Shown: positions 1 to 8,871 of the stretch, piece after piece
How positions within the stretch are numbered: position 1 is the first letter of the stretch
Layout of the letters: the number at the start of each line of letters is the position of its first letter
DNA from: Raineyella sp964402325
Lineage (GTDB): Bacteria > Actinomycetota > Actinomycetes > Propionibacteriales > Propionibacteriaceae
Direction: 5' to 3'
DNA length: 64,000 nucleotides
NCBI GenBank assembly: GCA_964402325.1
Contig: CAYOBI010000006.1
Span: 1-64,000 of the forward strand
The notes under the pieces: model-generated
What the model was told of the DNA's origin: nothing
Database searches by the model: none
Seen by the model: only the letters and a program-made list of their open reading frames with translations
Made by a program: the position numbers and the translations under genes

Positions 1-410
1 ACCATCGGGGTGGTCGCCTGGCCACCGCAGTTGATCATGTTGACGTTCATCACGTCGGTCAGCGACTCGAGGTTGACCGGCGGGCAGAGGAACGGACCCA
101 CCGCGGCGGGGGTGAGGTCGATCGCGTGGATGCCGGCCTCCTTGTAGGCCGGGGCCCAGGCCGCGTGGGCCTTGGCGCTGGTCGCCTCGAAGACGAAGTC
201 GGGCTTGTCGTCCTGGGCGAGCAGCCACTTGGCGCCCTCGGCGGAGGTCTTCAGGCCGACGCGCTTGGCGCGCTTCAGGCCGTCCGACTCGGGATCGATG
301 CCGATCATGTACGTCGGCTGGATGTGCTCGCTCTTGCGGAGCAGCTTGAACATCAGGTCGGTACCGATGTTGCCGGAACCCACAATCGCTGCGGTGAACT
401 TCTTCGACAC
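1..410 (-). CDS. mhpF: Acetaldehyde dehydrogenase (acylating), 5' part, cut by window edge
   Basis: Converts acetaldehyde (or propanal), NAD+ and CoA to the acyl-CoA, the last step of meta-cleavage pathways. Such enzymes normally form a complex with a 4-hydroxy-2-oxovalerate aldolase, whose gene would lie beyond the left edge. The visible 136 residues contain the NAD-binding motif GSGNIGTDL at about residues 11-19, the conserved GIDPESDGLKRA stretch near 37-48, and the catalytic cysteine in MINCGGQAT at residue 128. The GTG start at 410 is preceded by GAAGGA at a good distance. The family is clear (MhpF/BphJ/HsaG type), but the specific pathway cannot be told without the missing neighbours. 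The C-terminal half is outside the window. Confidence 0.9.
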   Translation of the reverse strand, partial: MSKKFTAAIVGSGNIGTDLMFKLLRKSEHIQPTYMIGIDPESDGLKRAKRVGLKTSAEGAKWLLAQDDKPDFVFEATSAKAHAAWAPAYKEAGIHAIDLTPAAVGPFLCPPVNLESLTDVMNVNMINCGGQATTPM

Positions 411-917
411 GAGATGGTCCTTCGGGTCAGGGGACAGGCGCCCTCGTCCGTCCTCCTGCGCCAGCCTCGGGGAGGCGTACGCGGCAGCGTCCGCACGCCG
501 ACGTACGCTCCCGTGTGGCGTCGGAGGTTGGCCTCGGGTGCTGCCCGTGCGGCCGGTGACGCGTGCGGTTCCTCCACGGTAGGTCGTGGCCGACGACCGT
601 GTTCGGTGTTCGTGCCGAAGCGTGAACCGGGTCACATTGGTCCGTCCGATCCGTGCAACCGCGCGGGTCCCAGGGTCTGACCAAACCCCGGGTCGACGCT
701 AGGGGAATGTCCGGGTGCGGGTCGGGTGGTCAGACCGCGCGCCACCGGCGGCGATCGGCCGTCCGTGGTCCGCCGGGCGTGACCGGGCCGGGGCCAGGCC
801 GGCTCCGGCCACCGGCCCCGGGACCGGCGTGCGGGGCGGGACGGCGGTCCTCCGACGCTGCCCGCCGGACGTTCCGGGGACGGGAACGGCCGAGGCATCG
901 GAGCGCCCGGCACGACC
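411..917. other. Intergenic stretch upstream of the aldehyde dehydrogenase
   Basis: About 500 bases without a convincing gene. Short reading frames here look like GC-rich noise without ribosome binding sites. The stretch contains two GGTCTGACC-like boxes (673-737) and a strongly self-complementary GC block at about 784-822 that could end transcription of the FAD/Fe-S dehydrogenase gene, which stops at 918. Confidence 0.6.
673..737. promoter_or_regulatory. Pair of GntR/FadR-type operator-like boxes
   Basis: GGTCTGACC at 674-682 and GGTCAGACC at 728-736 are each near-palindromic and are inverted copies of one another, 45 bases apart. The shape TGGTCNGACCA is known for FadR-subfamily GntR regulators, including lactate regulators of the LldR type. 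They lie upstream of the aldehyde dehydrogenase and just downstream of a lactate-dehydrogenase-like gene. No GntR gene is in the window, so the assignment is inference. Confidence 0.35.
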
Positions 918-3842
918 TCAGCGGGCCGGGGCACCCGCCAGCAGCTCGGCGAGGGTGACGGCCGTCCGGTCGGCCAGGTCCGCGACCTGGGTCCGGCAGG
1001 AGAAGCCGTCGGCCAGGATCACCGCGTCCGGGCCGGCCGCGTCGATCGCCGGCAGCAGGTCGTGCTCGGCGACCGCCACCGAGACCTCGTAGTGGCCGGT
1101 GACGGAGCCGAAGTTGCCGGCCAGGCCGCAGCAGCCGCCCAGGGTACGGACCTGTGCCCCGCTCCGACGGAGCAGCTCGGTGTCGGCGCCGTAGCCGATC
1201 ACCGACGTCTGGTGGCAGTGCGGCTGGGCGACGATCGTCGTCCCGGTCAGGTCGGGCACCCGGTAGTCGGGGGTCCGGGCCAGTAGCTCGGCCAGGGTGA
1301 GCACCCCGGCCATGGCCGGGGTCCGCGGGTCGTCCGGCAGCAGGTCCCGGACATCGCTGCGCCACACGGAGGTGCAGGACGGCTCGATGCCGATCACCGG
1401 CGTGCCGGCGGCGAGGATCGGGTGGATCGCGTCCATCGCCTGGCGCATCCGCCGGCGGGCGCCGTCGAGCTGGCCGGTGGAGATCCAGGACAGTCCGCAG
1501 CAGGCGTCCCGGCCCAGCAGGCGGGGCGCGTAGCCGGCGTCGAGCAGCACCTTGATCACCGAGGGCAGGGTGCCGCCGGCGAAGACGTCGGTGAACGAGT
1601 CGGTCCAGATCACCACCTCGCCGTGACGGGCCCTGCGCGGGCGCTGCACCTGCTCGCGGTGCAGCAGGTCGCGGCCGGCCCGGGTCGCCCGGCCGGGGGC
1701 GAAGGTGGGGATGTTGCGGCGCTGGTCGGCGCCGGCCGTCCACTTCGCGACCGCGGCCACCGGGGTCAGGCCGAGGGCGGCGTTCGCGATCCGGTGCAGT
1801 CCGGGGATGCCGGTCACCAGCCGCCCCCACATCGGCAGCAGGCCGATCAGATAGTGGTCCCGGGGGCGGAGTCGCCCGGCGTAGTAGTGGTCGAGGAACT
1901 CGGCCTTGTAGGCGGCCATGTCGATGCCGGTGGGGCAGTCGCGCCGGCAGCCCTTGCAGGACAGGCACAGGTCGAGGGCCTCGAGCACCTCCACCGACCG
2001 CCAGCCGTCGGTGAACAGCTCACCGTTGACCATCTCCTGCAGCGCCCGGGACCGACCGCGGGTGGAGTCCTTCTCGTTGCGGGTGGCCTGGTAGGAGGGG
2101 CACATCACCCCGCCGCCCGCGGTGCTGTCGGCGATGCACTTGCCGACGCCGGTGCACCGATGGGCCTCGTCGGAGAAGTGCCGGTGCTCGCGCCGGAAGG
2201 CGGCCGGACCGGCCGCGACGGCGCGGATGTCGGCCTCAACCGGGGCGGGGTCGACCAGAACGCCGGGGTTGAGCAGGTTCTCCGGGTCGAAGATCCGCTT
2301 CACCTCGGCGAACAGCGCGATCGCCGCCGGGGAGTACATCTTCGGCAGCAGGGCGGACCGGGCCCGCCCGTCGCCGTGTTCGCCCGACATCGAGCCGCCG
2401 TAGCGGGCGACCAGGTCGGCCGCCTCCTCGATGAACTCCTTGTAGCCCTGCCGGCCGCCCGGCTCGGTCAGCGGCCAGTCGATCCGGCAGTGCACGCAAC
2501 CGTCGCCGAAGTGGCCGTACGGCATGCCGCGCAGGCCGTGCCGGGCCAACAGGGCGTCGAGGTCACGCAGGTAGGCGCCCAGGTGGGCGGGCGGCACGGC
2601 GGAGTCCTCCCAGCCGGCGTACGCGGGCTTGTCGAACGCCACCCCGGCGAGTCCGGCGCCGTCGGCACGGATCTTCCACAGCCGGGCGGCCAGCGCGGCG
2701 TCGTCGACGATCCCGCCCCGTGCGGCCGGATTGGCCGCGAGCGCGGCCTCGACCAGCGCCCCGGACCGCCGGCGGACCTCGTCGGCGTCCTCCCCGACCA
2801 TCTCGAGGAACACCCAGCCGTCGCCGCCGGGCAGTTCCGGCACTGCCGCCGGGCCCTGGCGCTCCGCCACCACGTCGACGATCCGCCGGTCCAGGCCCTC
2901 GATCGCGACCGGGTGGTGCTCCAGCAACAGCGGGGTCGCGTCGGCGGCCTCGGGCATCGTCGGGTAGCCGAGGGCGACGGTGACCTTGTGCGGGGCGTCG
3001 CCGACCAGCCGAACCCGGGCCCGGGTGACCATCCCCAGCGTGCCCTCGGTGCCCGCGAAGAACGCCGCGACGTCGAACCCGTTCTCCGGCAGCAGGTGCT
3101 CCAGCGAGTACCCGGACACCTGGCGGGAGAAATGGCCGAACTCGGTGCGGATCGTCGCGAGGTTCGCGTCCACCAGCTGCTTCAGGGCGGTCAGGGCGGG
3201 GGAGTCCGCCACCTTCGTGGTCGCCGGATCGTCGGCCGGGCCCAGCACCAGCGTCTCGCCGGTGCCGGTGACCACCTCGAGGCCGACGATGTTGTCGGCC
3301 GTCCGTCCGTAGCCGAGCGCACGGGGACCGCAGGCGTTGTTGCCGATCATCCCGCCGATCGTGCACCGGGTGCTGGTCGACGGGTCGGGGCCGAAGCGCA
3401 GGCCGTACGGTGCGGCCGCCCTCTGCAGCCAGTCCTGGACCACGCCCGGCTCCACCACGGCGGTGCGCCGCTCAGCGTCGACCTCCACGATCCGGGTGAG
3501 GTGCTTGAGGGTGTCGACGACGATGCCCTCGCCGACGGCGTTGCCGGCGCAGGAGGTGCCGGCGCCGCGGGCGGTCACCGTGACGCCGGCCGCGCGGGCG
3601 GCCGCGAGGACCTGCTCGAGTTCGGCGGTGCTGCGGGGACGTACGACACCCGTCGGGACGAGGCGGTAGATCGATCCGTCGGAGGAGTAGAGGCCCCGGG
3701 TCAGGGTGCTGGTGTCGTAGCGGTCGGCGATCCGGGCCCGCTCAAGGCCGGCGGCGAAGCGTCCGGCCGGGGACGCTCCCGCGGGCTGCGCCGCGGGGTG
3801 TTCGGTGGTGCGGGGGCGGGACAGCACGGACGGCAAGCGCAT
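918..3842 (-). CDS. FAD-linked oxidase fused to Fe-S subunit (D-lactate/glycolate dehydrogenase type)
   Basis: A 974-residue fusion of a GlcD-like flavoprotein and a GlcF-like iron-sulfur subunit, as in YdiJ and membrane-associated D-lactate dehydrogenases. It probably oxidises a 2-hydroxy acid and passes electrons to the respiratory chain. The FAD_binding_4 domain is at about 65-280 (RGAGTSCAGNAVGEG, GNNACGPRALGYGRT), and the FAD-oxidase C domain runs to about 530 (SGEHGDGRARS, FDPENLLNPG). Ferredoxin-like cysteines follow at 563-580 and at 626, 629, 632 and 636 (CLSCKGCRRDCPTG). Two CCG-type domains end the protein (DACCGLSW, GGCCGLAGN). The ATG at 3842 is close behind a weak -10-like box. 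D-lactate is the likeliest substrate in a propionic-acid-type actinobacterium, but that is inference. Confidence 0.85.
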   Translation of the reverse strand: MRLPSVLSRPRTTEHPAAQPAGASPAGRFAAGLERARIADRYDTSTLTRGLYSSDGSIYRLVPTGVVRPRSTAELEQVLAAARAAGVTVTARGAGTSCAGNAVGEGIVVDTLKHLTRIVEVDAERRTAVVEPGVVQDWLQRAAAPYGLRFGPDPSTSTRCTIGGMIGNNACGPRALGYGRTADNIVGLEVVTGTGETLVLGPADDPATTKVADSPALTALKQLVDANLATIRTEFGHFSRQVSGYSLEHLLPENGFDVAAFFAGTEGTLGMVTRARVRLVGDAPHKVTVALGYPTMPEAADATPLLLEHHPVAIEGLDRRIVDVVAERQGPAAVPELPGGDGWVFLEMVGEDADEVRRRSGALVEAALAANPAARGGIVDDAALAARLWKIRADGAGLAGVAFDKPAYAGWEDSAVPPAHLGAYLRDLDALLARHGLRGMPYGHFGDGCVHCRIDWPLTEPGGRQGYKEFIEEAADLVARYGGSMSGEHGDGRARSALLPKMYSPAAIALFAEVKRIFDPENLLNPGVLVDPAPVEADIRAVAAGPAAFRREHRHFSDEAHRCTGVGKCIADSTAGGGVMCPSYQATRNEKDSTRGRSRALQEMVNGELFTDGWRSVEVLEALDLCLSCKGCRRDCPTGIDMAAYKAEFLDHYYAGRLRPRDHYLIGLLPMWGRLVTGIPGLHRIANAALGLTPVAAVAKWTAGADQRRNIPTFAPGRATRAGRDLLHREQVQRPRRARHGEVVIWTDSFTDVFAGGTLPSVIKVLLDAGYAPRLLGRDACCGLSWISTGQLDGARRRMRQAMDAIHPILAAGTPVIGIEPSCTSVWRSDVRDLLPDDPRTPAMAGVLTLAELLARTPDYRVPDLTGTTIVAQPHCHQTSVIGYGADTELLRRSGAQVRTLGGCCGLAGNFGSVTGHYEVSVAVAEHDLLPAIDAAGPDAVILADGFSCRTQVADLADRTAVTLAELLAGAPAR

Positions 3843-3914
3843 GGCCTCATCTTGCCGTACGGACCCGTCGGGCGATGCGTTGCCCCGATGGCGGTCGGTG
3901 CCGCAGCCGGTGCG

Positions 3915-4412
3915 TCAGACCTGCTTGCCGCGTCCGGGGGTGATGTCCGGCACGGCGAGGACGGCGGTGAAGACGCGGCCCAACGCCTCGAAGTCCCCCG
4001 GGGCGGCGGCGTCGACGAGGGCGGTGCGGACCGATTCCACATGACAGGGCGCTGCTGCGACCAGCAGGTCGTACCCGGTGGGGGTCAGCTGGGCCCAGAC
4101 GCCGCGGCGGTCGCTGGGGCAGGCCAGCCGCTCGATCAACCCTGCCTTCTCCATCCGGCTGACGGTGTGGGTGAGACGGGAGCGCGACTGGTGGACCGCG
4201 TCGGCGAGGTCGGACATCCGCATCCGGTGCTCCTCGGCCTCGGACAGCGAGACGAGGATCTCGTACTCGGCCAGCGACAGGTCGAAGGGCCGCAGGGCGC
4301 GGTCGAGGTACTCGTCGAGCTGGTGGACCCCGCGCAGGTAGGCGCGCCAGATCTGCTGCTGGTGCTCGTCCAACCACCGCGGCGGACAGTCGGTCATGGG
4401 TGCTGCGGTCAT
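3915..4412 (-). CDS. MarR family transcriptional regulator
   Basis: A 165-residue winged-helix regulator. The core is visible as SLAEYEILVSLSEAEEHRMR, then the recognition-helix region (DLADAVHQSRSRLTHTVSRM) and the beta-wing (IERLACPSDRRGVWAQLTPTG). The start at 4412 is chosen because TAGCAT lies six bases upstream on the minus strand, giving a leaderless start. A second ATG lies five codons in. It is divergent from the YceI gene, and both promoters carry the same TTGA-N4-TCAA palindrome, so autoregulation and control of yceI are likely. The ligand is unknown. The FAD/Fe-S gene lies 72 bp downstream on the same strand and could be co-transcribed. Confidence 0.88.
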   Translation of the reverse strand: MTAAPMTDCPPRWLDEHQQQIWRAYLRGVHQLDEYLDRALRPFDLSLAEYEILVSLSEAEEHRMRMSDLADAVHQSRSRLTHTVSRMEKAGLIERLACPSDRRGVWAQLTPTGYDLLVAAAPCHVESVRTALVDAAAPGDFEALGRVFTAVLAVPDITPGRGKQV

Positions 4413-4418
4413 GCAGCC

Positions 4419-4445
4419 ATGCTACCTGATACGTTGATGTTTCAA
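4419..4445 (-). promoter_or_regulatory. marR promoter with embedded palindromic operator
   Basis: On the minus strand a TTGAAA -35-like box lies 15 bases before TAGCAT (4419-4424), which sits 6 nt from the ATG. The -35 box overlaps the inverted repeat TTGATGTTTCAA (4434-4445). This is a typical arrangement for repression by a MarR dimer. Confidence 0.55.
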
Positions 4446-4541
4446 TAGTTGTCACCTCCGAACAGGCCCCGATCCGGATGTGGGAATGGTCACGCGGGTG
4501 CGCTGGGGCCGGCGGCCTGATCGGCGTATGGCTGGATACGG

Positions 4542-4557
4542 TGTGACGAGCGCCACA
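4542..4557. promoter_or_regulatory. CRP/GlxR-like site upstream of yceI
   Basis: TGTGACGAGCGCCACA is a near-palindrome of the form TGTGA-N6-CCACA, one base from the CRP/GlxR consensus TGTGA-N6-TCACA. It lies 9 bases upstream of the yceI start and of a TATTTAT -10-like box. It may be a chance match. Confidence 0.3.
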
Positions 4558-4565
4558 CGGTATTT

Positions 4566-4976
4566 ATGTTGAGCATTCAACAGTCTGCGGTCAGGGCCGA
4601 GGTCGCCGTCGCCTCGATCAACACCAACCAGGCCCAGCGCGACGAGCACATCCGCACCTCGGAGATCCTCGGCGCCGACGAGCACCCGACGTTCGCCTTC
4701 ACCTCGACCTCCATCGAGGGTGACGGCGAGGACTACACGATCAACGGCGACCTGACCATCAAGAACGTCACCCGGCCGGTCTCCTTCGACGCCACCTTCA
4801 ACGGTGCTGTCGACCCCGACGCCTTCGGCCTGTTCCGGATGGGTGCCGAGGGCACCGCCGTGATCAACAAGAAGGACTTCGGCATCGAGTTCAACGTCCC
4901 GCTGCAGGGCGACGCGGTCATGCTCGGCGACAAGGTCACCATCACCGTCAGCCTCGAGGCCACCCTCGACCGCTGA
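4566..4976 (+). CDS. YceI family protein, N-terminally short
   Basis: YceI proteins are lipocalin-like beta barrels that bind isoprenoid-type lipids, often secreted or periplasmic. The 136 residues carry the family core: VASINTNQAQRDEHIR, the HPTFAFTSTSIEG strand, the LTIKNVTRPVSFDA strand, and a C-terminal FGIEFNVPL region. Usual family length is about 170-190 residues. The first strands, which normally precede the SINT motif by 40-50 residues, are absent, and the upstream frame is closed by a stop at 4518. The ATG at 4566 overlaps the palindromic operator. The gene may be a 5' deletion derivative, a misassembly, or a genuinely short variant. Confidence 0.8.
   Translation: MLSIQQSAVRAEVAVASINTNQAQRDEHIRTSEILGADEHPTFAFTSTSIEGDGEDYTINGDLTIKNVTRPVSFDATFNGAVDPDAFGLFRMGAEGTAVINKKDFGIEFNVPLQGDAVMLGDKVTITVSLEATLDR
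4568..4581. promoter_or_regulatory. Palindromic operator at the yceI start
   Basis: GTTGAGCATTCAAC is an inverted repeat of the same TTGA-N4-TCAA class as the one in the marR promoter, and it overlaps the first codons of yceI. Two copies in one divergent region point to a shared MarR-type regulator. Confidence 0.5.
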
Positions 4977-4983
4977 TCCCGCC

Positions 4984-5005
4984 GGTCCGGCCCCCCGCCC
5001 GGACC
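4984..5005 (+). terminator. Hairpin after yceI
   Basis: GGTCCGG (4984-4990) pairs with CCGGACC (4999-5005) across an 8-base C-rich loop, eight bases after the yceI stop. There is no clear U-tract. Confidence 0.4.
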
Positions 5006-5041
5006 CCGGTGGATCCCTCCAAACGAACCGTCGCCGATCTT

Positions 5042-5068
5042 GTCGTACCCCCACAATCGGGGCACGAC
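5042..5068. repeat. Inverted repeat in the yceI-fadD gap
   Basis: GTCGT-A-CCCC pairs with GGGG-C-ACGAC around a 7-base loop, with one mismatch. It could be a second terminator stem or an operator in front of the acyl-CoA synthetase gene. Confidence 0.35.
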
Positions 5069-5112
5069 GAGACGACGGACCGCGCCGCTCCGGCCCGGGC
5101 CCACGATCGGAC

Positions 5113-5122
5113 GATATAGGCT
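5113..5122 (+). promoter_or_regulatory. Possible -10 region for fadD
   Basis: GATATAGGCT contains a TATAGG/TAGGCT -10-like box about 100 bases before the fadD start. No convincing -35 was seen, so this is a candidate only. Confidence 0.3.
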
Positions 5123-5229
5123 GCCAGTGCCTGTCCGGTCAGTGTCGCCCGGGCCGGTCTCTGCGTGCCGGGCCCACCGGCCCCCCGCGGTCCGGTCCCG
5201 GACCGTCCCGTACAGCGTCAAGGAGAGAG

Positions 5230-7101
<1,872 letters not shown>

Positions 7102-7102
7102 C

Positions 7103-7966
7103 GTGGCGCCGTACGTGTACCGGGCACGGGTGCGGTGGGCCGATCAGGACCCGCAGGGCCACGTCAACAACGTCGCCTATCTGGACTACATGCAGGAGGC
7201 CCGGGTCGACTGGATCCTCAGCGGTCCGCAGGCCCACATGCTCAGCGAGGGCGTCCTGGTCGTCTCCCATCACATCGAGTACCTGGCCCAGTCGCTGTTC
7301 TGCCCCGACCCGATCATCATCCGGCTGTGGGTGACCGACCTCGGCGGCGCCCGGTTCGGCGTGGCGTACGACATCTTCCAGGGCGAGACGCACGTCGCCC
7401 GGGCCAAGACGATGCTGGCGACGTACGACGTCGAGGGGCACCGGCTGCGCCGGCTGGTGGCCGAGGAACGGGCCTGGCTGGAGGGCTTCCTCGGGGCGCC
7501 GATGGACTTCCGGCCGCTGCCGCGGCCCGCGGTCGAGTGGGTGTCGGGCTTCGGCTACGAGCACCCGCTGCGGGTGCGCTGGTCCGAGCTCGACCCGTAC
7601 GACCACGTCAACAACGTCAGCTACCTGACGTACCTGCAGGAGTCCACCATCGCGATGATGGAGGAACCGCGCCGCGACCTGCCGTGGGGACACCCCGGCG
7701 ACCCGCACACCTGGGTGGTCGCCGCCCAGGACATGACCTACCGGGCGCCGATGCTCTACCAGATCGAGCCCTACCTGGCCGAGGTCGTGGTGCTGCGCGT
7801 CGGGTCCACCTCGGTCACCTTCGAGATGAGGATCCACGACCCGCACGTGGACGTCACGTACGCGGTCGGCCACCTCGTCCTGGTGCACGCCGACCCGCAC
7901 GGCACGCCGGTGCCGCTGCCGGACATCCTGCGGCAACGACTGCGTCCGCTGACCCTGACCGCCTGA
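7103..7966 (+). CDS. Tandem-hotdog acyl-CoA thioesterase, copy 1
   Basis: A 287-residue protein with two hotdog (4-hydroxybenzoyl-CoA thioesterase-like) domains. Each begins with the family signature: VRWADQDPQGHVNNVAYLDY near residue 9, and VRWSELDPYDHVNNVSYLTY near residue 156. The Asp in the WADQD or WSELD stretch and the following HVNN are the usual active-site region. It should hydrolyse acyl-CoA esters in the cytosol. The GTG start lies one base after the fadD stop, so translational coupling is likely. It is a paralogue of the next gene. Confidence 0.85.
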   Translation: MAPYVYRARVRWADQDPQGHVNNVAYLDYMQEARVDWILSGPQAHMLSEGVLVVSHHIEYLAQSLFCPDPIIIRLWVTDLGGARFGVAYDIFQGETHVARAKTMLATYDVEGHRLRRLVAEERAWLEGFLGAPMDFRPLPRPAVEWVSGFGYEHPLRVRWSELDPYDHVNNVSYLTYLQESTIAMMEEPRRDLPWGHPGDPHTWVVAAQDMTYRAPMLYQIEPYLAEVVVLRVGSTSVTFEMRIHDPHVDVTYAVGHLVLVHADPHGTPVPLPDILRQRLRPLTLTA

Positions 7967-7977
7967 CCGGGGCAGCG

Positions 7978-8853
7978 GTGACCCAGTACATCTACCAGGC
8001 CCGCGTCCGCTGGGCCGACCAGGACGCCCAGAAGCACGTCAACAACGTCGTCTACGTCGACTACCTCCAGGAGGCCCGGGTCGACTGGATCCTCGACGGG
8101 CCGCACCCGGAGCTGCTCAACCACGGCATCACCGTGGTCGCCCAGCACGTCGAGTACCTCTCCCCGGCGTACTTCGGCGGCGACGGCATCATCATCCGGC
8201 TGTGGGTCTGCCGGGTCGGCGGGGCGCGGTTCACCGTGGCGTACGAGATCAGCCAGGGTGACACCCTGGTGGCCCGGGCGACCACCGACTGCGCGCCGTT
8301 CGACGTCGCGGCGCACCGGGTCCGCCGGCTCACCGAGGAGGAGCGGGCCTGGCTGGACGACTGGTCCGGGCCTTGGATCCGCTTCCGTGACCTGCCACAG
8401 GTGCCGTGGCGGGCGGGGTCCGGCTTCGAGTACCCGGTGCGGGTCCGCTGGTCGGAGGTCGACGCCTTCGGCCACATCAACAACGTCGCCATCCTCACCT
8501 TCCTGCAGGAGGCCAGGATCGCCGCCCTCGAGGAGGCCCGCAGCGCTGAGGGGTGGGGGCGGCCCGGGGCGGACGTGAGCTGGCTGGTCGCGGCCCAGCA
8601 GATCGAGTACCGCACCGAGATGCACTACCGGATCGACCCGTACCTGGCCGAGCTCGTGGTGCTGCACGTCGGCTCCTCGTCGATGAGCCTCGAGGTGCAC
8701 ATCCGTGACCCGCACCCGGACGTGCTGCACGCGGTCGGCCGGGTGGTGCTGGTCTGCGCCGACGGGCAGGGCCGGCCGCGGCCGATCTCGGACGCCGTCC
8801 GGGCCGCGCTGCGCCCGATCACGGTGGCCCCCAGCGGACCGTATCGACACTGA
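7978..8853 (+). CDS. Tandem-hotdog acyl-CoA thioesterase, copy 2
   Basis: A 291-residue paralogue of the preceding gene with the same two-domain layout. VRWADQDAQKHVNNVVYVDY opens the first domain and VRWSEVDAFGHINNVAILTF the second. The GTG start at 7978 is inferred from alignment with copy 1 (xYIYQARVRWADQD against PYVYRARVRWADQD). The ribosome binding site is weak, so coupling to the upstream gene, 11 bases away, is likely. Four hotdog domains in a row suggest gene duplication after an earlier internal duplication. Substrate chain length is unknown. Confidence 0.83.
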   Translation: MTQYIYQARVRWADQDAQKHVNNVVYVDYLQEARVDWILDGPHPELLNHGITVVAQHVEYLSPAYFGGDGIIIRLWVCRVGGARFTVAYEISQGDTLVARATTDCAPFDVAAHRVRRLTEEERAWLDDWSGPWIRFRDLPQVPWRAGSGFEYPVRVRWSEVDAFGHINNVAILTFLQEARIAALEEARSAEGWGRPGADVSWLVAAQQIEYRTEMHYRIDPYLAELVVLHVGSSSMSLEVHIRDPHPDVLHAVGRVVLVCADGQGRPRPISDAVRAALRPITVAPSGPYRH

Positions 8854-8871
8854 GCCACCGGCCCGTGGGGG

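Noticed and set aside
1422..4448. Long plus-strand open frame (1008 codons) opposite the FAD/Fe-S gene and marR
   Set aside because: It is antisense to two recognisable proteins, has no ribosome binding site and its composition is that of GC-rich codon mirror sequence.
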